NCBI GenBank assembly: GCA_902635845.1
Contig: CACPPK010000003.1
Location: 1-64,000, forward strand
DNA length: 64,000 nucleotides
Direction of reading: 5' to 3'
DNA from: an uncultured Pelagibacteraceae bacterium
Lineage (GTDB): Bacteria > Pseudomonadota > Alphaproteobacteria > Pelagibacterales > Pelagibacteraceae
Part shown: one piece after another, positions 11,363-22,208 of the stretch
How the letters are laid out: each line of letters starts with the position of its first letter
Position numbering within the stretch: position 1 is the stretch's first letter
Translations under genes and position numbers: made by a program
Notes under the pieces: model-generated
What the model was told of the DNA's origin: nothing
The model's input: only the letters and a program-made list of their open reading frames with translations
Database searches by the model: none

Positions 11363-12243
11363 TAAATTAAATTAGCAGACTGAAGAGCTTTTTTTACAAT
11401 TTCTTTTGTTGTGTCTGTTACTTTTACAAGTGGTAGTCTTACGTTGTCATCACAAAGTTCTAAGAGTTTTGCAGCATATTTTACAGGACTAGGATTGCTC
11501 TCAACAAACATTGAGTGATGAACTGGTTGTAATATTTTATCTAATCTTTCTGCTTCTTTCATTTCGTTATCAGTGTCTGATTTGGAGAATTTTTGAAAAT
11601 CTGAACAAAGTTTAGGTGCAATATTAGCTGTTACACTAATAGTACCTACCCCACCACGTTTATTAAATTCAAAAGCATTGTCATCATTACCTGTTAATTG
11701 AATAAAATCTTTACCCATTTTTTCAAGTGTCTGGTTAACTCTGTCTAAATCACCTGTTGCATCTTTAACACCAACTATATTTTTTAATTCATAAAGTCTA
11801 GCCATTGTGTCCACTGACATATCAATCACAGATCTACCAGGAATATTATAAATTATAATTGGAATGCCACACTTGTCATTAATTGCTTTATAATGTTGAT
11901 ACAGACCCTCCTGAGTTGGTTTATTGTAATAAGGTGTAACTATCAAAGCACCGTTAGCTCCTGCTTTTTCTGCATGTGAGGTTAAAGAAATTGCTTCTTC
12001 TGTTGAGTTTGATCCCGTTCCTGCAATAACTGGAATTTTTCCTTTACCTTCTTTTATACATAAATCAATTACTCTTTGATGTTCGTCATGACTTAACGTG
12101 GGAGATTCACCTGTTGTACCAGCTGGAACAAGTCCATTGGTACCATTATCGATGTGGAAATGGATTAGTTTTATATATGCTTCCTCATCTAGACGATTAT
12201 TTTTAAATGGTGTAATTAAAGCAACATTTGATCCTTTGAACAT
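11362..12243 (-). CDS. dapA: 4-hydroxy-tetrahydrodipicolinate synthase
   Basis: [37 protein letters not shown]. Confidence 0.97.
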   Translation of the reverse strand: MFKGSNVALITPFKNNRLDEEAYIKLIHFHIDNGTNGLVPAGTTGESPTLSHDEHQRVIDLCIKEGKGKIPVIAGTGSNSTEEAISLTSHAEKAGANGALIVTPYYNKPTQEGLYQHYKAINDKCGIPIIIYNIPGRSVIDMSVDTMARLYELKNIVGVKDATGDLDRVNQTLEKMGKDFIQLTGNDDNAFEFNKRGGVGTISVTANIAPKLCSDFQKFSKSDTDNEMKEAERLDKILQPVHHSMFVESNPSPVKYAAKLLELCDDNVRLPLVKVTDTTKEIVKKALQSANLI

Positions 12244-12286
12244 AAATACTTATAACATAGTTTAAAGATTCATATACTAAAAGATT

Positions 12287-14512
12287 ATGCTCAAAAAAAT
12301 ATTATTTTTAGGTTTAACTGTATTAATATTAATATCTTCAAATAATCTCTCTGCAGAAATCAATTCAATTGTACCCTTAAAAAAACCTTTTTTAAGTAAA
12401 GAAGAAATTCAAAAGAAAATATCTATTAATATTCTTATACCTTTAAAGAAACCTTCAAAAACTAAGGAGGTTAAAAGTGAAGAAGTGATTGTTAAAAAAG
12501 AGTTGGTTTTAAAAGAAAAAAAATTAAGTTTTAAAATACCGAAGAAAAAACCAACTATAGCTGGCATTAGCTCAGCAATGAACATAAAAATTTCAAGATA
12601 TTATAGTAAAAGAGACTTTGGGTTGGCTAAAAAAGCCATTTCAGAAATGCAGAAAAGCAAATGGTCATCTGCGCTTAAAATAGCAAAAAAAGCAAAAGAT
12701 AACTCTATTTATAATTTTATACAATGGAGACATCTTTTAGCGTCAGGTAACCAGGCGTCCTTTTATGATTATCAAGTTTTTTTAAATAAAAATTCAGATT
12801 ATCCTAGAATAAGCAGAGTTAAATATCTTGCTGAGCATAAACTATCCACAGAAAGTGTTTCGCCTAAAAAAATAATAAAATGGTTTGGAGAAAATGATCC
12901 ATTAAGTGGTTTTGGAAAAATGATACTTGGAGAAAGTCATATTTTAATTGGAGACAAAAATAAAGGTACAAGACTGATTAAAGAAGGTTGGGTTACAGCT
13001 GATTTATCCAAAAATGAATTAAAATATTTTAGAAAAAAATATAAAAAATATTTAAACGCAGATGACTATATTAAACGAGCTGATTATTTAGCTTGGAACG
13101 GGGATCGTTGGGATTTACAAAGATTAATAAGATATCTTCCAAAAGATTATGAGCTTTTATATAACGCAAGACACCTTTTAATGAGCAAGGGTTACGGTGT
13201 TGACCAGGCTATAGCAAATGTTCCACAAAAATTTAAGAATGATGCAGGTTTAAACTATGATAGATTGAAATGGAGAAGAAAAAAAGGACGTGTGGATTCT
13301 TCAACAGAAATCTTATTGAAAATAAGAAATGATAAAGAGTATTTAGTTAGGCCTGAAAAATGGTGGAAAGAAAGAGAAATTATCTCAAGAGCATTGCTTT
13401 ATAAAAAGAAATATGAAATTTCATATAAAATTTCAAGCAATCATGGAATGACTGAGGGATCTGAATATGCAGCTGCTGAATGGATGAGTGGATGGATAGC
13501 ATTAAGTTTTTTAAATGATCCAATAACTGCTAAAGATCATTTTAAAAATTTTTATGAAAATGTTAGTTATCCAATAAGTTTATCTAGAGGTGCTTATTGG
13601 CTTGGAAGAGCATATGAAAAGATAGGCGAAAGAGAGCAATCAAATAATTGGTACAGAGAAGCCACAAAATATCTTACTACTTACTATGGTCAGCTAGCTT
13701 TTTTAAAATTAAATCCTAATGGAAAATTTGAGTTAGATAAAGACATGGAAATTGATCCAAAATATCGGATTCAATTTTTTAATAAAGAGCTTGTAAAAAT
13801 TTCTTATCTTCTAGATGAATTAAAGAAAGATAAATATACAAAACATATTTTAAGACATTTAGCTAATGATAATATAGCAAAAGGTAGTGAGGTTTTGGCT
13901 GCAGAATTAGCTACAAGTATTAATAGATATGACTTTGCTATTCAGGTTTCAAAAATTGCGTCTTATCAAAAAAGATTTCATAATAAATATAATTACCCAA
14001 TAATTAGTACTCCTAAATATATTAATAAAAGAAAAATTCCAGAAAGTGCTTTAATCTTATCTATAATTAGACAAGAAAGTGAATTTGATTTAGAAGCTAA
14101 TAGTCATGCTGGTGCAAAAGGATTAATGCAATTAATGCCATACACTGCAAAATTAGTTTCAAAACAAGCTAAACTTCCTTATTCAAAATCAAGATTAACG
14201 ACTGATCCAGAATATAATATTAATTTAGGCTCACATTACATTGCAGGTTTAATTCTACAATATGATGGTGCTTACCCTTTTGCAGTGGCTGCTTATAATG
14301 CTGGACCTAATAGAGTTAAATATTGGAAAAAAATAAATAAAGATCCACAAAAAAAACAAGTTGATTATGTTGATTGGGTTGAACTAATAAAATTTAGAGA
14401 AACAAGAAATTATGTTCAGCGTGTAATGGAAAATTATAATGTCTATAGATATATTTTGGAACAACGTCCTGTGACCATGAAAAACTTTTTTATAGATCAG
14501 CCTCTATTTTAA
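12287..14512 (+). CDS. slt: Soluble lytic murein transglycosylase
   Basis: SLT domain: ILSIIRQESEFDLEANSHAGAKGLMQLMP, VAAYNAGPNRVKYW. Confidence 0.92.
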   Translation: MLKKILFLGLTVLILISSNNLSAEINSIVPLKKPFLSKEEIQKKISINILIPLKKPSKTKEVKSEEVIVKKELVLKEKKLSFKIPKKKPTIAGISSAMNIKISRYYSKRDFGLAKKAISEMQKSKWSSALKIAKKAKDNSIYNFIQWRHLLASGNQASFYDYQVFLNKNSDYPRISRVKYLAEHKLSTESVSPKKIIKWFGENDPLSGFGKMILGESHILIGDKNKGTRLIKEGWVTADLSKNELKYFRKKYKKYLNADDYIKRADYLAWNGDRWDLQRLIRYLPKDYELLYNARHLLMSKGYGVDQAIANVPQKFKNDAGLNYDRLKWRRKKGRVDSSTEILLKIRNDKEYLVRPEKWWKEREIISRALLYKKKYEISYKISSNHGMTEGSEYAAAEWMSGWIALSFLNDPITAKDHFKNFYENVSYPISLSRGAYWLGRAYEKIGEREQSNNWYREATKYLTTYYGQLAFLKLNPNGKFELDKDMEIDPKYRIQFFNKELVKISYLLDELKKDKYTKHILRHLANDNIAKGSEVLAAELATSINRYDFAIQVSKIASYQKRFHNKYNYPIISTPKYINKRKIPESALILSIIRQESEFDLEANSHAGAKGLMQLMPYTAKLVSKQAKLPYSKSRLTTDPEYNINLGSHYIAGLILQYDGAYPFAVAAYNAGPNRVKYWKKINKDPQKKQVDYVDWVELIKFRETRNYVQRVMENYNVYRYILEQRPVTMKNFFIDQPLF

Positions 14513-14604
14513 TGGCGGAAGAGGAGGGATTCGAACCCTCGGTACAAGTTTCCTCGCACGGTCATTTAGCAAACGACTGGTTTCAGCCTCTCACCCACTC
14601 TTCC
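14513..14604 (-). tRNA. tRNA-Ser(GCU), CCA encoded
   Basis: Reverse strand GGAAGAG...CTCTTCC acceptor stem, discriminator G plus CCA, anticodon arm GTCGT-TTGCTAA-ATGAC, long variable arm, GGTTCGAATCC T-arm. Confidence 0.95.
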
Positions 14605-14671
14605 GTATGACATTGTGTATTAAGCGATTGTATTGAAAATTCAATATATATAAAGTAATTATTCAATTATT

Positions 14672-15925
14672 ATGAGAAATAAGTATTCAGTATTTTCGTT
14701 AATCAAAAATGCTCTTTCATATCATGAAAATTGGCAAAGAGCATGGAAAGACCCTGCGCCTAAAAAAGAGTACGATGCAGTTATTGTTGGTGGTGGTGGC
14801 CATGGATTAGCAACAGCCTACTATTTAGCAAAAAAACATAACATGAATAATATTGCTGTAGTCGAGAAAGGTTGGATTGGTGGTGGAAATACTGGTCGTA
14901 ATACTACTATTATTAGATCAAATTATTTATGGGACGCCAGTGCAGGTTTATATGATCATGCATTAAAAATTTGGGAAGGTTTATCTCAAGAACTAAACTA
15001 CAATGTAATGTTTAGTCAAAGAGGTGTAATGAACATAGCACATAATTTACAAGATGTTAGAGATTTAAAAAGAAGAACACATGCAAATAGACTAAATGGA
15101 ATTGATGCAGTCTACTTGAGCACTGAAGAAGTTAAAAAATTTTGTCCAATTATAAATACATCACCAGATATTAGATATCCTGTTTTAGGAGGAACTTTAC
15201 AACGTAGAGCTGGTACAGCAAGACACGATGCAGTTGCTTGGGGATATGCTAGAGGAGCTGATGCAATGGGTGTTGATATTATTCAAAATTGTGAAGTTAA
15301 AGGAATTAAAAGAAATGGAGATAGTGTTGAAGGAATAGAAACAACTAAAGGATTTATAAAAACTAAGAAAGTTGGTGTAGTTGCAGCTGGTCATTCTAGT
15401 GTAATAGCTAATATGGCTGGTCTAAGACTTCCACTTGAAAGTAAACCTTTACAGGCTTTAGTTTCTGAACCTGTAAAACCAATTATTGATACAGTTGTAA
15501 TGTCTAACGCAGTGCATGCTTATGTAAGTCAATCTGACAAAGGAGAATTGGTCATTGGTGCTGGAACAGATGATTATGTTTCTTATACTCAAAAAGGTAG
15601 TCATCAAATAGTTGAAGGAACATTAAATGCTATTTTAGAATTGTATCCAATTTTCAGTAGAATGAGAATGTTAAGACAATGGGGAGGAATAGTAGATATT
15701 TGTCCTGACGCTAGTCCAATTTTAAGTAAAACTTCAATTAAAGGATTATATTTTAATTGTGGTTGGGGTACTGGAGGATTTAAAGCAACTCCTGGATCTG
15801 GAGACTTATTTGCTCATACTATTGCAAACGATGAACCTCACAAACTTAATGCTGCATTTAATTTAAATAGATTTGTAAGCGGTGACCTTGTTGATGAACA
15901 TGGTGCTGCAGCGGTTGCTCATTAA
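14672..15925 (+). CDS. soxB: Sarcosine oxidase beta subunit
   Basis: FAD-binding [37 protein letters not shown]; followed by delta/alpha/gamma subunits. Confidence 0.93.
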   Translation: MRNKYSVFSLIKNALSYHENWQRAWKDPAPKKEYDAVIVGGGGHGLATAYYLAKKHNMNNIAVVEKGWIGGGNTGRNTTIIRSNYLWDASAGLYDHALKIWEGLSQELNYNVMFSQRGVMNIAHNLQDVRDLKRRTHANRLNGIDAVYLSTEEVKKFCPIINTSPDIRYPVLGGTLQRRAGTARHDAVAWGYARGADAMGVDIIQNCEVKGIKRNGDSVEGIETTKGFIKTKKVGVVAAGHSSVIANMAGLRLPLESKPLQALVSEPVKPIIDTVVMSNAVHAYVSQSDKGELVIGAGTDDYVSYTQKGSHQIVEGTLNAILELYPIFSRMRMLRQWGGIVDICPDASPILSKTSIKGLYFNCGWGTGGFKATPGSGDLFAHTIANDEPHKLNAAFNLNRFVSGDLVDEHGAAAVAH

Positions 15926-16200
15926 TGTTTTTAATAAAATGTCCATACTGTGGAGAACGAGATCAGCAAGAATTTAAGGCTGGTGGTGAAGCTCATATTG
16001 AAAGACCTAAACAACCAACAGAATTAAGTGATGATGAATGGGCAGAATATTTATTTATGAGAAAAAATATTAAAGGTGTTCAATTTGAAAGATGGAACCA
16101 TGCACATGGTTGTCGTAAATGGTTTAATATGGTTAGAGATACTTCTAATGATGAAATAAAAGCAATTTACAAAATGGGTGAAAAACCACCTGCTCAATAA
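15925..16200 (+). CDS. soxD: Sarcosine oxidase delta subunit
   Basis: IKCPYCGERDQQEFKAGGEAHIERP; operon position. Confidence 0.93.
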   Translation: MFLIKCPYCGERDQQEFKAGGEAHIERPKQPTELSDDEWAEYLFMRKNIKGVQFERWNHAHGCRKWFNMVRDTSNDEIKAIYKMGEKPPAQ

Positions 16201-16201
16201 A

Positions 16202-19200
16202 ATGACTAAAAACTTAAGAGTAAAATCCAGTGAGTACATTGATGAAACTAATAGAATTTCCTTTAAATTTAATGGCAAAACTTACCATGGTTTTAAAGGT
16301 GATACGTTAGCCTCAGCGTTACTTGCAAATAATGTTCATTTAGTAGGAAGAAGCTTTAAATATCATAGACCAAGAGGAATCATGACGTCTGGTTCAGAAG
16401 AACCAAATGCCATAGTTCAAATAAATCCTGGTACCAGCAGAACGGAACCCAATGTTAGAGCAACTGAAGTAGAGATCTATGAGGGTTTAGAGGCATCCAG
16501 TCAAAATTGTTGGCCAAGTGTAGAATTTGATATTGGTGGAATAAACAATTTTCTCTCCCCTTTTTTTCCAGCAGGTTTTTATTACAAAACATTTATGTGG
16601 CCTGCTAGTTTTTGGGAGAAATATGAATTTTTCATACGACACTCAGCCGGTTTGGGGAAATCACCAACATCAAGTGATCCTGACATTTATGACCACCGAA
16701 ATATTCACTGTGATGTATTGGTTGTAGGCGCAGGTATATCAGGAATATTAGCAGCAAAAATTGCAGCTAAAAATAATTTTAAAACGTTGTTAGTTGATGA
16801 AAAAAATGAACTTGGTGGTTCAACTGTTAATGAAAACAATGAATTTAACAAAATTGATAATAAAAATCCTTCTGAATGGTTAAAAAAAGAAATAGAGGAA
16901 CTTAAAAATATTAAAAATCTTGAAATAAAAACTAGAACAAGTGTAGCTGCTTACCATCAATATAATTATCTACTGGCTAAAGAAAATCTAACTGATCATT
17001 TAGAGGCAAAAGATAAAACAAATAAAATTAGACAAAGACTTCTTAAAATTAGAGCTAAGAAAGTTATTTTGGCCACAGGTGCATTAGAAAGACCATTGAT
17101 ATTTAATAATAATGATAGACCAGGAATAATGCTTTCATCTGCTATTAAAAAATACAGCGAATTTTATGGAGTTGCATGTGGTAGTAAAAATGTATTTTTT
17201 ACTAATAATGATAGTGCTTATGAAAGTGCTTTATCATTATATAACAAAGGTATCAATGTTGAAGCAATCGTTGATATTAGAAACCAATCTGAAAGTAAAA
17301 TTGTAAAAAAAATAGAAGAAGCAGGTATTAAAATTTACTGGTCACATACAATTGTTGATACAGCTGGATATAAAAGATTAAATAGTATTTCAATAATGAA
17401 ACTATCTAATGATGGTACTTCAGTTACTGGAAGTAAAATTTCTATTTCATGTGATTGCTTAGGAGTTGCTGGTGGTTGGACGCCTGCAGTGCATTTATAC
17501 ACACAATCGGGTAGTAAACTTAAGTTTGATGAAGAAAAACAGATTTTCTTACCAAATCAAAATACATCCGAACAAATAAGTGTGGGATCTTGTGGTGGAG
17601 ATTTTAAAATTGATGAAATCATTAAAAATTTAAATCAAAAGCTTAAAGATAGTCTAAATATTAAAGAAACGGATTTAGATAAAATTAAAGTTGAAATTGA
17701 TAAGGAAAATTCAAAAAGAAATATTTGGTTGCTACCTTCTGATAAACCTTTGGGTAAAACTAAACCATTTGTAGATTATCAAAACGATGCAACCGCTAAA
17801 GATATCAAATTGGCATTAAGAGAAGGTTTTAGATCTATCGAACATGTTAAGAGATACACAACTACTGGAATGGGAACTGATCAAGGTAAACTAGGAAATA
17901 TGCATGCGTTGGGCATAATTGCAGATACAGCAGGCGTTAAAATGGGAGAATTAGGGACCACTACTTTTAGACCTCCTTACACACCATTAACATTTGGAAC
18001 TATTGTAGGTCGAAATGTAGGAAAGTTTTTTGATATTTTTAGAAGAACACCAATTAATGATTGGCATGTTGAAAATAAAGCTGAATTTGAAAATGTCGGT
18101 CAATGGAAGAGAGCATGGTACTACCCTATTAACGGAGAAACTATGCATCAGGCAGTACAAAGAGAAAGTAAAGCTGCTAGAGAAAGTGCTGGTATATTAG
18201 ATGCCTCTACTCTTGGTAAAATAGATATTCAAGGAAGTGATGCTTCAGAATTTTTAAATAGAGTTTATACAAATGCATGGTCAAAATTAGCTATAGGAAA
18301 ATGTAGATATGGCCTAATGCTAAATGAGGATGGTATGGTTTATGATGATGGAGTTACAACAAGATTAGGTGAAAATCATTACCTTATGACCACAACAACT
18401 GGTGGTGCTGCTAATGTTTTAGGTAAACTTGAAGATTATCTTCAAACAGAATGGCCTGAGCTTGATGTGTATTTAACTTCTGTAACAGATCATTATGCTA
18501 CGGCGAGTTTATGTGGACCTAATAGTAAAAAAATTATTAAAAAAATAATTCCCGATTTAGATTTATCAGATGAAAGCTTTCCTCACATGTCATTCAAAGA
18601 AGCGAAAATCGGCAATATTCAATGCAGAATAATGAGAATTAGTTTTACTGGAGAACACAGCTACGAAATAAATGTTCAAGCAAGCTATGGAAAAGATTTA
18701 TGGGAAAAGTGTATAGAAGCAGGTAAAGAATTTAGCATTACACCTTATGGAACTGAAACAATGCACTTATTAAGAGCAGAAAAAGGTTTTATTATTGTTG
18801 GTCAAGATACTGACGGAACAATGACCCCTATTGATCTTCAAATGGATTGGATAGTAAGCAAGAAGAAATACGATTTCATAGGTAAAAGATCTCTTTATAG
18901 GTCTGATACAATGAAAGAAGATAGAAAACAATTGGTGGGATTATTAACAGAAGATCCAAATGTAATTTTAGAGGAAGGAGCACAAATCGTTTCTGAGTTA
19001 AATCAAAGTCCAGTAGAAATGCTTGGACATGTAACTTCAAGTTATTTCAGTCCCAACCTAAACAAATCAATCGCACTTGCAGTAGTTAGAGGTGGAAAAG
19101 ACATGATGGGAAAACAACTTTTTGTTCCAATGGAAAATAAAAATATTAATGTCACTGTTGCAAATCCAGTGTTTTACGATGAGAAAAATGAGAGGTTAAA

Positions 19201-19207
19201 TGCTTAA
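16202..19207 (+). CDS. soxA: Sarcosine oxidase alpha subunit (start moved to second ATG)
   Basis: TYHGFKGDTLASALLANNVHLVGRSFKYHRPRG, VLVVGAGISGILAA, GcvT-like C-terminal half. Confidence 0.95.
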   Translation: MTKNLRVKSSEYIDETNRISFKFNGKTYHGFKGDTLASALLANNVHLVGRSFKYHRPRGIMTSGSEEPNAIVQINPGTSRTEPNVRATEVEIYEGLEASSQNCWPSVEFDIGGINNFLSPFFPAGFYYKTFMWPASFWEKYEFFIRHSAGLGKSPTSSDPDIYDHRNIHCDVLVVGAGISGILAAKIAAKNNFKTLLVDEKNELGGSTVNENNEFNKIDNKNPSEWLKKEIEELKNIKNLEIKTRTSVAAYHQYNYLLAKENLTDHLEAKDKTNKIRQRLLKIRAKKVILATGALERPLIFNNNDRPGIMLSSAIKKYSEFYGVACGSKNVFFTNNDSAYESALSLYNKGINVEAIVDIRNQSESKIVKKIEEAGIKIYWSHTIVDTAGYKRLNSISIMKLSNDGTSVTGSKISISCDCLGVAGGWTPAVHLYTQSGSKLKFDEEKQIFLPNQNTSEQISVGSCGGDFKIDEIIKNLNQKLKDSLNIKETDLDKIKVEIDKENSKRNIWLLPSDKPLGKTKPFVDYQNDATAKDIKLALREGFRSIEHVKRYTTTGMGTDQGKLGNMHALGIIADTAGVKMGELGTTTFRPPYTPLTFGTIVGRNVGKFFDIFRRTPINDWHVENKAEFENVGQWKRAWYYPINGETMHQAVQRESKAARESAGILDASTLGKIDIQGSDASEFLNRVYTNAWSKLAIGKCRYGLMLNEDGMVYDDGVTTRLGENHYLMTTTTGGAANVLGKLEDYLQTEWPELDVYLTSVTDHYATASLCGPNSKKIIKKIIPDLDLSDESFPHMSFKEAKIGNIQCRIMRISFTGEHSYEINVQASYGKDLWEKCIEAGKEFSITPYGTETMHLLRAEKGFIIVGQDTDGTMTPIDLQMDWIVSKKKYDFIGKRSLYRSDTMKEDRKQLVGLLTEDPNVILEEGAQIVSELNQSPVEMLGHVTSSYFSPNLNKSIALAVVRGGKDMMGKQLFVPMENKNINVTVANPVFYDEKNERLNA

Positions 19208-19763
19208 TTATAATTCAGTTATTAAAAATGAAATTAATCAAGAAAGTGTTTCAGTAAAAGAAATCTCTCAAGTAATGAAAATTAATTTAAGAGGTAAAAG
19301 TAGAGAGTTTTTAACAAATATTGGTAAAAATCTTAATATGATCCTACCTACAGAGGCAAACACTTCAACAACTAGTGATAAATTAACAGCAATATGGCTT
19401 AGCCCAGATGAATGGATGATAATTTCTAACAAGCTTGTAAGTAAGGACACCAACAAATACGAGCTACATGAAATGTTATTTAATAGTATTTCAAAAACAA
19501 ATTTAGGTGCTGTTACTGATGTAACAGATCAATTTGTTCAATTAGAACTTAAAGGCAAAAATATTTATGAAATTTTTTCAGCAGGATCTCCCTTTAATTT
19601 TAATGAATTTAAAGAAAAGAAAGGATCAACAACTCAGACAGTTTTAAATCATGTAGATGTGATTCTGCACCATAAAGATGAAAATATTGTAAATCTGTTT
19701 GTTAGAAGATCTTTTGCTGAACATCTTTGTTCTTGGATTGAAGACTGTGCTTCAAGATTATAA
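19200..19763 (+). CDS. soxG: Sarcosine oxidase gamma subunit
   Basis: Follows soxA with small overlap; WLSPDEWMIIS and FVRRSFAEHLCSWIEDCA. Confidence 0.85.
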   Translation: MLNYNSVIKNEINQESVSVKEISQVMKINLRGKSREFLTNIGKNLNMILPTEANTSTTSDKLTAIWLSPDEWMIISNKLVSKDTNKYELHEMLFNSISKTNLGAVTDVTDQFVQLELKGKNIYEIFSAGSPFNFNEFKEKKGSTTQTVLNHVDVILHHKDENIVNLFVRRSFAEHLCSWIEDCASRL

Positions 19764-19765
19764 AC

Positions 19766-19969
19766 TTATTTTTTTCTTCTAAACTCCCATGGCATTTCAA
19801 ATTTACCTTGCCAAATACCTTTTTTTTCATTTTTAGCATTAATTTCGTTTAATATATATTTTTTTGAGTATTTTCTATAAGCTACTGCATAACCGTTTGA
19901 AACTAGCCAAGAATTCAGATTTAAATTTCTTTTATAGCACTCTCCAATTAATCTTTTATATCTGACAAA
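19766..19969 (-). pseudogene. C-terminal remnant of a thermonuclease (SNase-like) gene, no start codon
   Basis: Reverse frame bounded by stops: FVRYKRLIGECYKRNLNLNSWLVSNGYAVAYRKYSKKYILNEINAKNEKKGIWQGKFEMPWEFRRKK*; typical SNase C-terminal half. Only Met is near the C-terminus; an in-frame TGA (19970-19972) lies directly upstream. Confidence 0.7.
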
Positions 19970-20379
19970 TCATGCAAATTTAATTTATTATCTTTTTCAA
20001 TATTTTTTAAGATTTCGAAATTTTTTTGAGCGAAATTTTTTGGATCTAACAAATATAAACCATAATATGCTTTTACATTTAATTTATTTTTTTTTATTAA
20101 TTTAAGATAAATTTTTTTTGCATAATCAATTTTCCCAATTGATTGTTTTACAATCGCTAAATTTAAAAGTGCATTCGTAGAACTAGGATTTTTAATTAAA
20201 AATTTTTTATAGTAAGAAATGCTTTTATCAAATTGATTTAATTCAAAATAAATTAAACCCAAATAGAAAAAAATTCTAGGATCTGAGCAATTTTTTTTTT
20301 CTAGATAAAGAAAAATTTTCAAGGATTTATCGAATTTTTTTTCTTTTAAAAATCTCTGACCATCAATTAAATTCATCAA
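19948..20379 (-). CDS. TPR repeat protein, probably C-terminally truncated
   Basis: TPR units RIFFYLGLIYFELNQFDKSISYYKKFLIKNPSSTNALLNLAIVKQSIGKIDYAKKIYLKLIK. Confidence 0.7.
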   Translation of the reverse strand: MMNLIDGQRFLKEKKFDKSLKIFLYLEKKNCSDPRIFFYLGLIYFELNQFDKSISYYKKFLIKNPSSTNALLNLAIVKQSIGKIDYAKKIYLKLIKKNKLNVKAYYGLYLLDPKNFAQKNFEILKNIEKDNKLNLHDLSDIKD

Positions 20380-20426
20380 AATATAAACATATTGTTATTT
20401 TAAAAATAATTATTATCTTAATACAT

Positions 20427-21071
20427 ATGAAAAAAGAAGAATTACCAAAAACTATACCTATCTTTCCTTTAAGTAACTTTATAATTTTTCCAAAAACTAC
20501 TGTACCTTTAAATATTTTTGAGCCCAGGTATATTGATATGATCAATGACAGCATGAAATCAAACAAATTAATCGGTATGATTCAGCCAAAAAAAACTAAC
20601 AATGCAGAAGCTGTACCAAAATTACATGATGTTGGTTGCCTTGGAAAAATTACAAGTTTTAGAGAAACAGAGGACAATCGATTTTTAATTGAAATTAAAG
20701 GATTAATAAGATTTCAAAATATCAAAGAGATCAATACTGAAAATAAATATAGAACATTAGAAGTAGGATTTAGCAAATTTTACGATGATCTAAGTGGTAA
20801 AAAAGAAGATTTAAAATTTACCGACCTAAAATTAATTTTTAAAGATTTAAAAACTTTATTTGAAAGAAGAGGATTTATTATTAATTGGAGCGCATTAGAA
20901 AAACAAAGTCTCGATGAAACAATTAACGCTCTAGCTATGGCATCACCTTTTTCACTTGAAGAAAAACAAGTTTTATTAGAAGCTGAAAATTTAGATATAA
21001 GAAAAGATAAGATTTCTCAAATTTTAGAAACTTACACTTTTGATAATTTTGAAAATACAACGATTCAATAG
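20427..21071 (+). CDS. Lon N-terminal (LAN) domain protein
   Basis: IPIFPLSNFIIFPKTTVPLNIFEPRYIDMI, VGCLGKITSFRETEDNRFLIEIKGLIRF; no ATPase or protease domain. Confidence 0.85.
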   Translation: MKKEELPKTIPIFPLSNFIIFPKTTVPLNIFEPRYIDMINDSMKSNKLIGMIQPKKTNNAEAVPKLHDVGCLGKITSFRETEDNRFLIEIKGLIRFQNIKEINTENKYRTLEVGFSKFYDDLSGKKEDLKFTDLKLIFKDLKTLFERRGFIINWSALEKQSLDETINALAMASPFSLEEKQVLLEAENLDIRKDKISQILETYTFDNFENTTIQ

Positions 21072-21072
21072 A

Positions 21073-22146
21073 CTAAAATGTAATCCCTCTGTCAGCAATT
21101 TCTGTAAGTAATTTATTCAATGATGGATTATTCCCAACAAATTTAACATATTTGCTTATTGAGTTATTATTAAGTTTTCTTTCAAAATTAAAAAATTCAT
21201 AAATTAAATCTATTCCATTTGTAAAAATAAAATTTTTATGTCTAGTTTTTTTTTCAAATTCAGTATTAACTGAACTATCAATTGGTAATCCTAAATCAAT
21301 TTTATTTTTTATAATTTCAATTAAAATTTTAATATCCCTAATTGTCATATTGAAGCCTTGTCCTGCTAGTGGATGAATTCTATGAAGTAAATCACCGAAA
21401 GCTAAAATATTATTATTATAATATGACCTTAATACAAAAGACTTCAATTCAAAATAGGCTGGGTTTTCAATTTTTTTAATTTTATATTTAAAATTATACT
21501 TACGAATTAAATTTATCAGATCTTGATTTTTAATTAAAGAACCACTTATTGAATATACAATTGAAGTTTCATTTTTTGAAATTGGTAAAAATGCTAGAGG
21601 ACCAAATTTGGTAAATATTTGTGTTGCAATGTTATTTGGGATATTTTTATGTTTTATAATAGTAGTAAAAGCATAACTATTATACTTTTTTATGATTTTT
21701 TTATTAAAATATTTTTTTGTTAAAATACTTGAATAATCAGTATTTATTATAAGGTTATAATGTTTTAAATCTAAAAAGTTTTTTTTTAATTTAATTTTAT
21801 TAAAGTAGTTATTTAATATTAAACTTTTATTTAATTTCTCATACAATTCAAAATTTTTAATGATTGAAAAAAGTTGGTCTTTATTATTTTGAAAATTTAA
21901 TATTTTCTCATTTTTTAAATTATCAGTATAAATTTCAATTTTTTTTAGTTTCCAAATAATTTTTTCTATATTAATTATATTACTATTAAAATATTCAAAA
22001 TTGCTTTTTGATATACCAAGTGTCCTGGATTTGTTGATTTTTTTGTTAGTATTTGAATAACATAGATCAACATAGATTTTTTCATTAACTAAAGCTTTTG
22101 CTAAAGTTAAGGCTGACAGACCGGATCCAAAAATACAAACTCTCAT
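21073..22146 (-). CDS. UbiH/UbiF/COQ6-family FAD hydroxylase
   Basis: MRVCIFGSGLSALTLAKAL Rossmann motif and ILAFGDLLHRIHPLAGQGFNMTIRDIKIL. Start moved to M14 of the listed ORF. Confidence 0.8.
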   Translation of the reverse strand: MRVCIFGSGLSALTLAKALVNEKIYVDLCYSNTNKKINKSRTLGISKSNFEYFNSNIINIEKIIWKLKKIEIYTDNLKNEKILNFQNNKDQLFSIIKNFELYEKLNKSLILNNYFNKIKLKKNFLDLKHYNLIINTDYSSILTKKYFNKKIIKKYNSYAFTTIIKHKNIPNNIATQIFTKFGPLAFLPISKNETSIVYSISGSLIKNQDLINLIRKYNFKYKIKKIENPAYFELKSFVLRSYYNNNILAFGDLLHRIHPLAGQGFNMTIRDIKILIEIIKNKIDLGLPIDSSVNTEFEKKTRHKNFIFTNGIDLIYEFFNFERKLNNNSISKYVKFVGNNPSLNKLLTEIADRGITF

Positions 22147-22208
22147 ATTAATTTTAATTTTAACAACAAAAATTAGATGATACAAAGTGAATAAATTGAT
22201 TCATAGAA

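Noticed and set aside
14605-14671. Possible riboswitch upstream of soxB (glycine riboswitch and SAM-V are known in SAR11)
   Set aside because: Only 67 nt, AT-rich, with a weak ATTGAA-AA-TTCAAT inverted repeat; no conserved riboswitch core recognised.
20363-20566. 67-aa reverse ORF at start of LAN-domain gene
   Set aside because: Overlaps a convincing CDS on the other strand and part of the TPR start; no homology signature.
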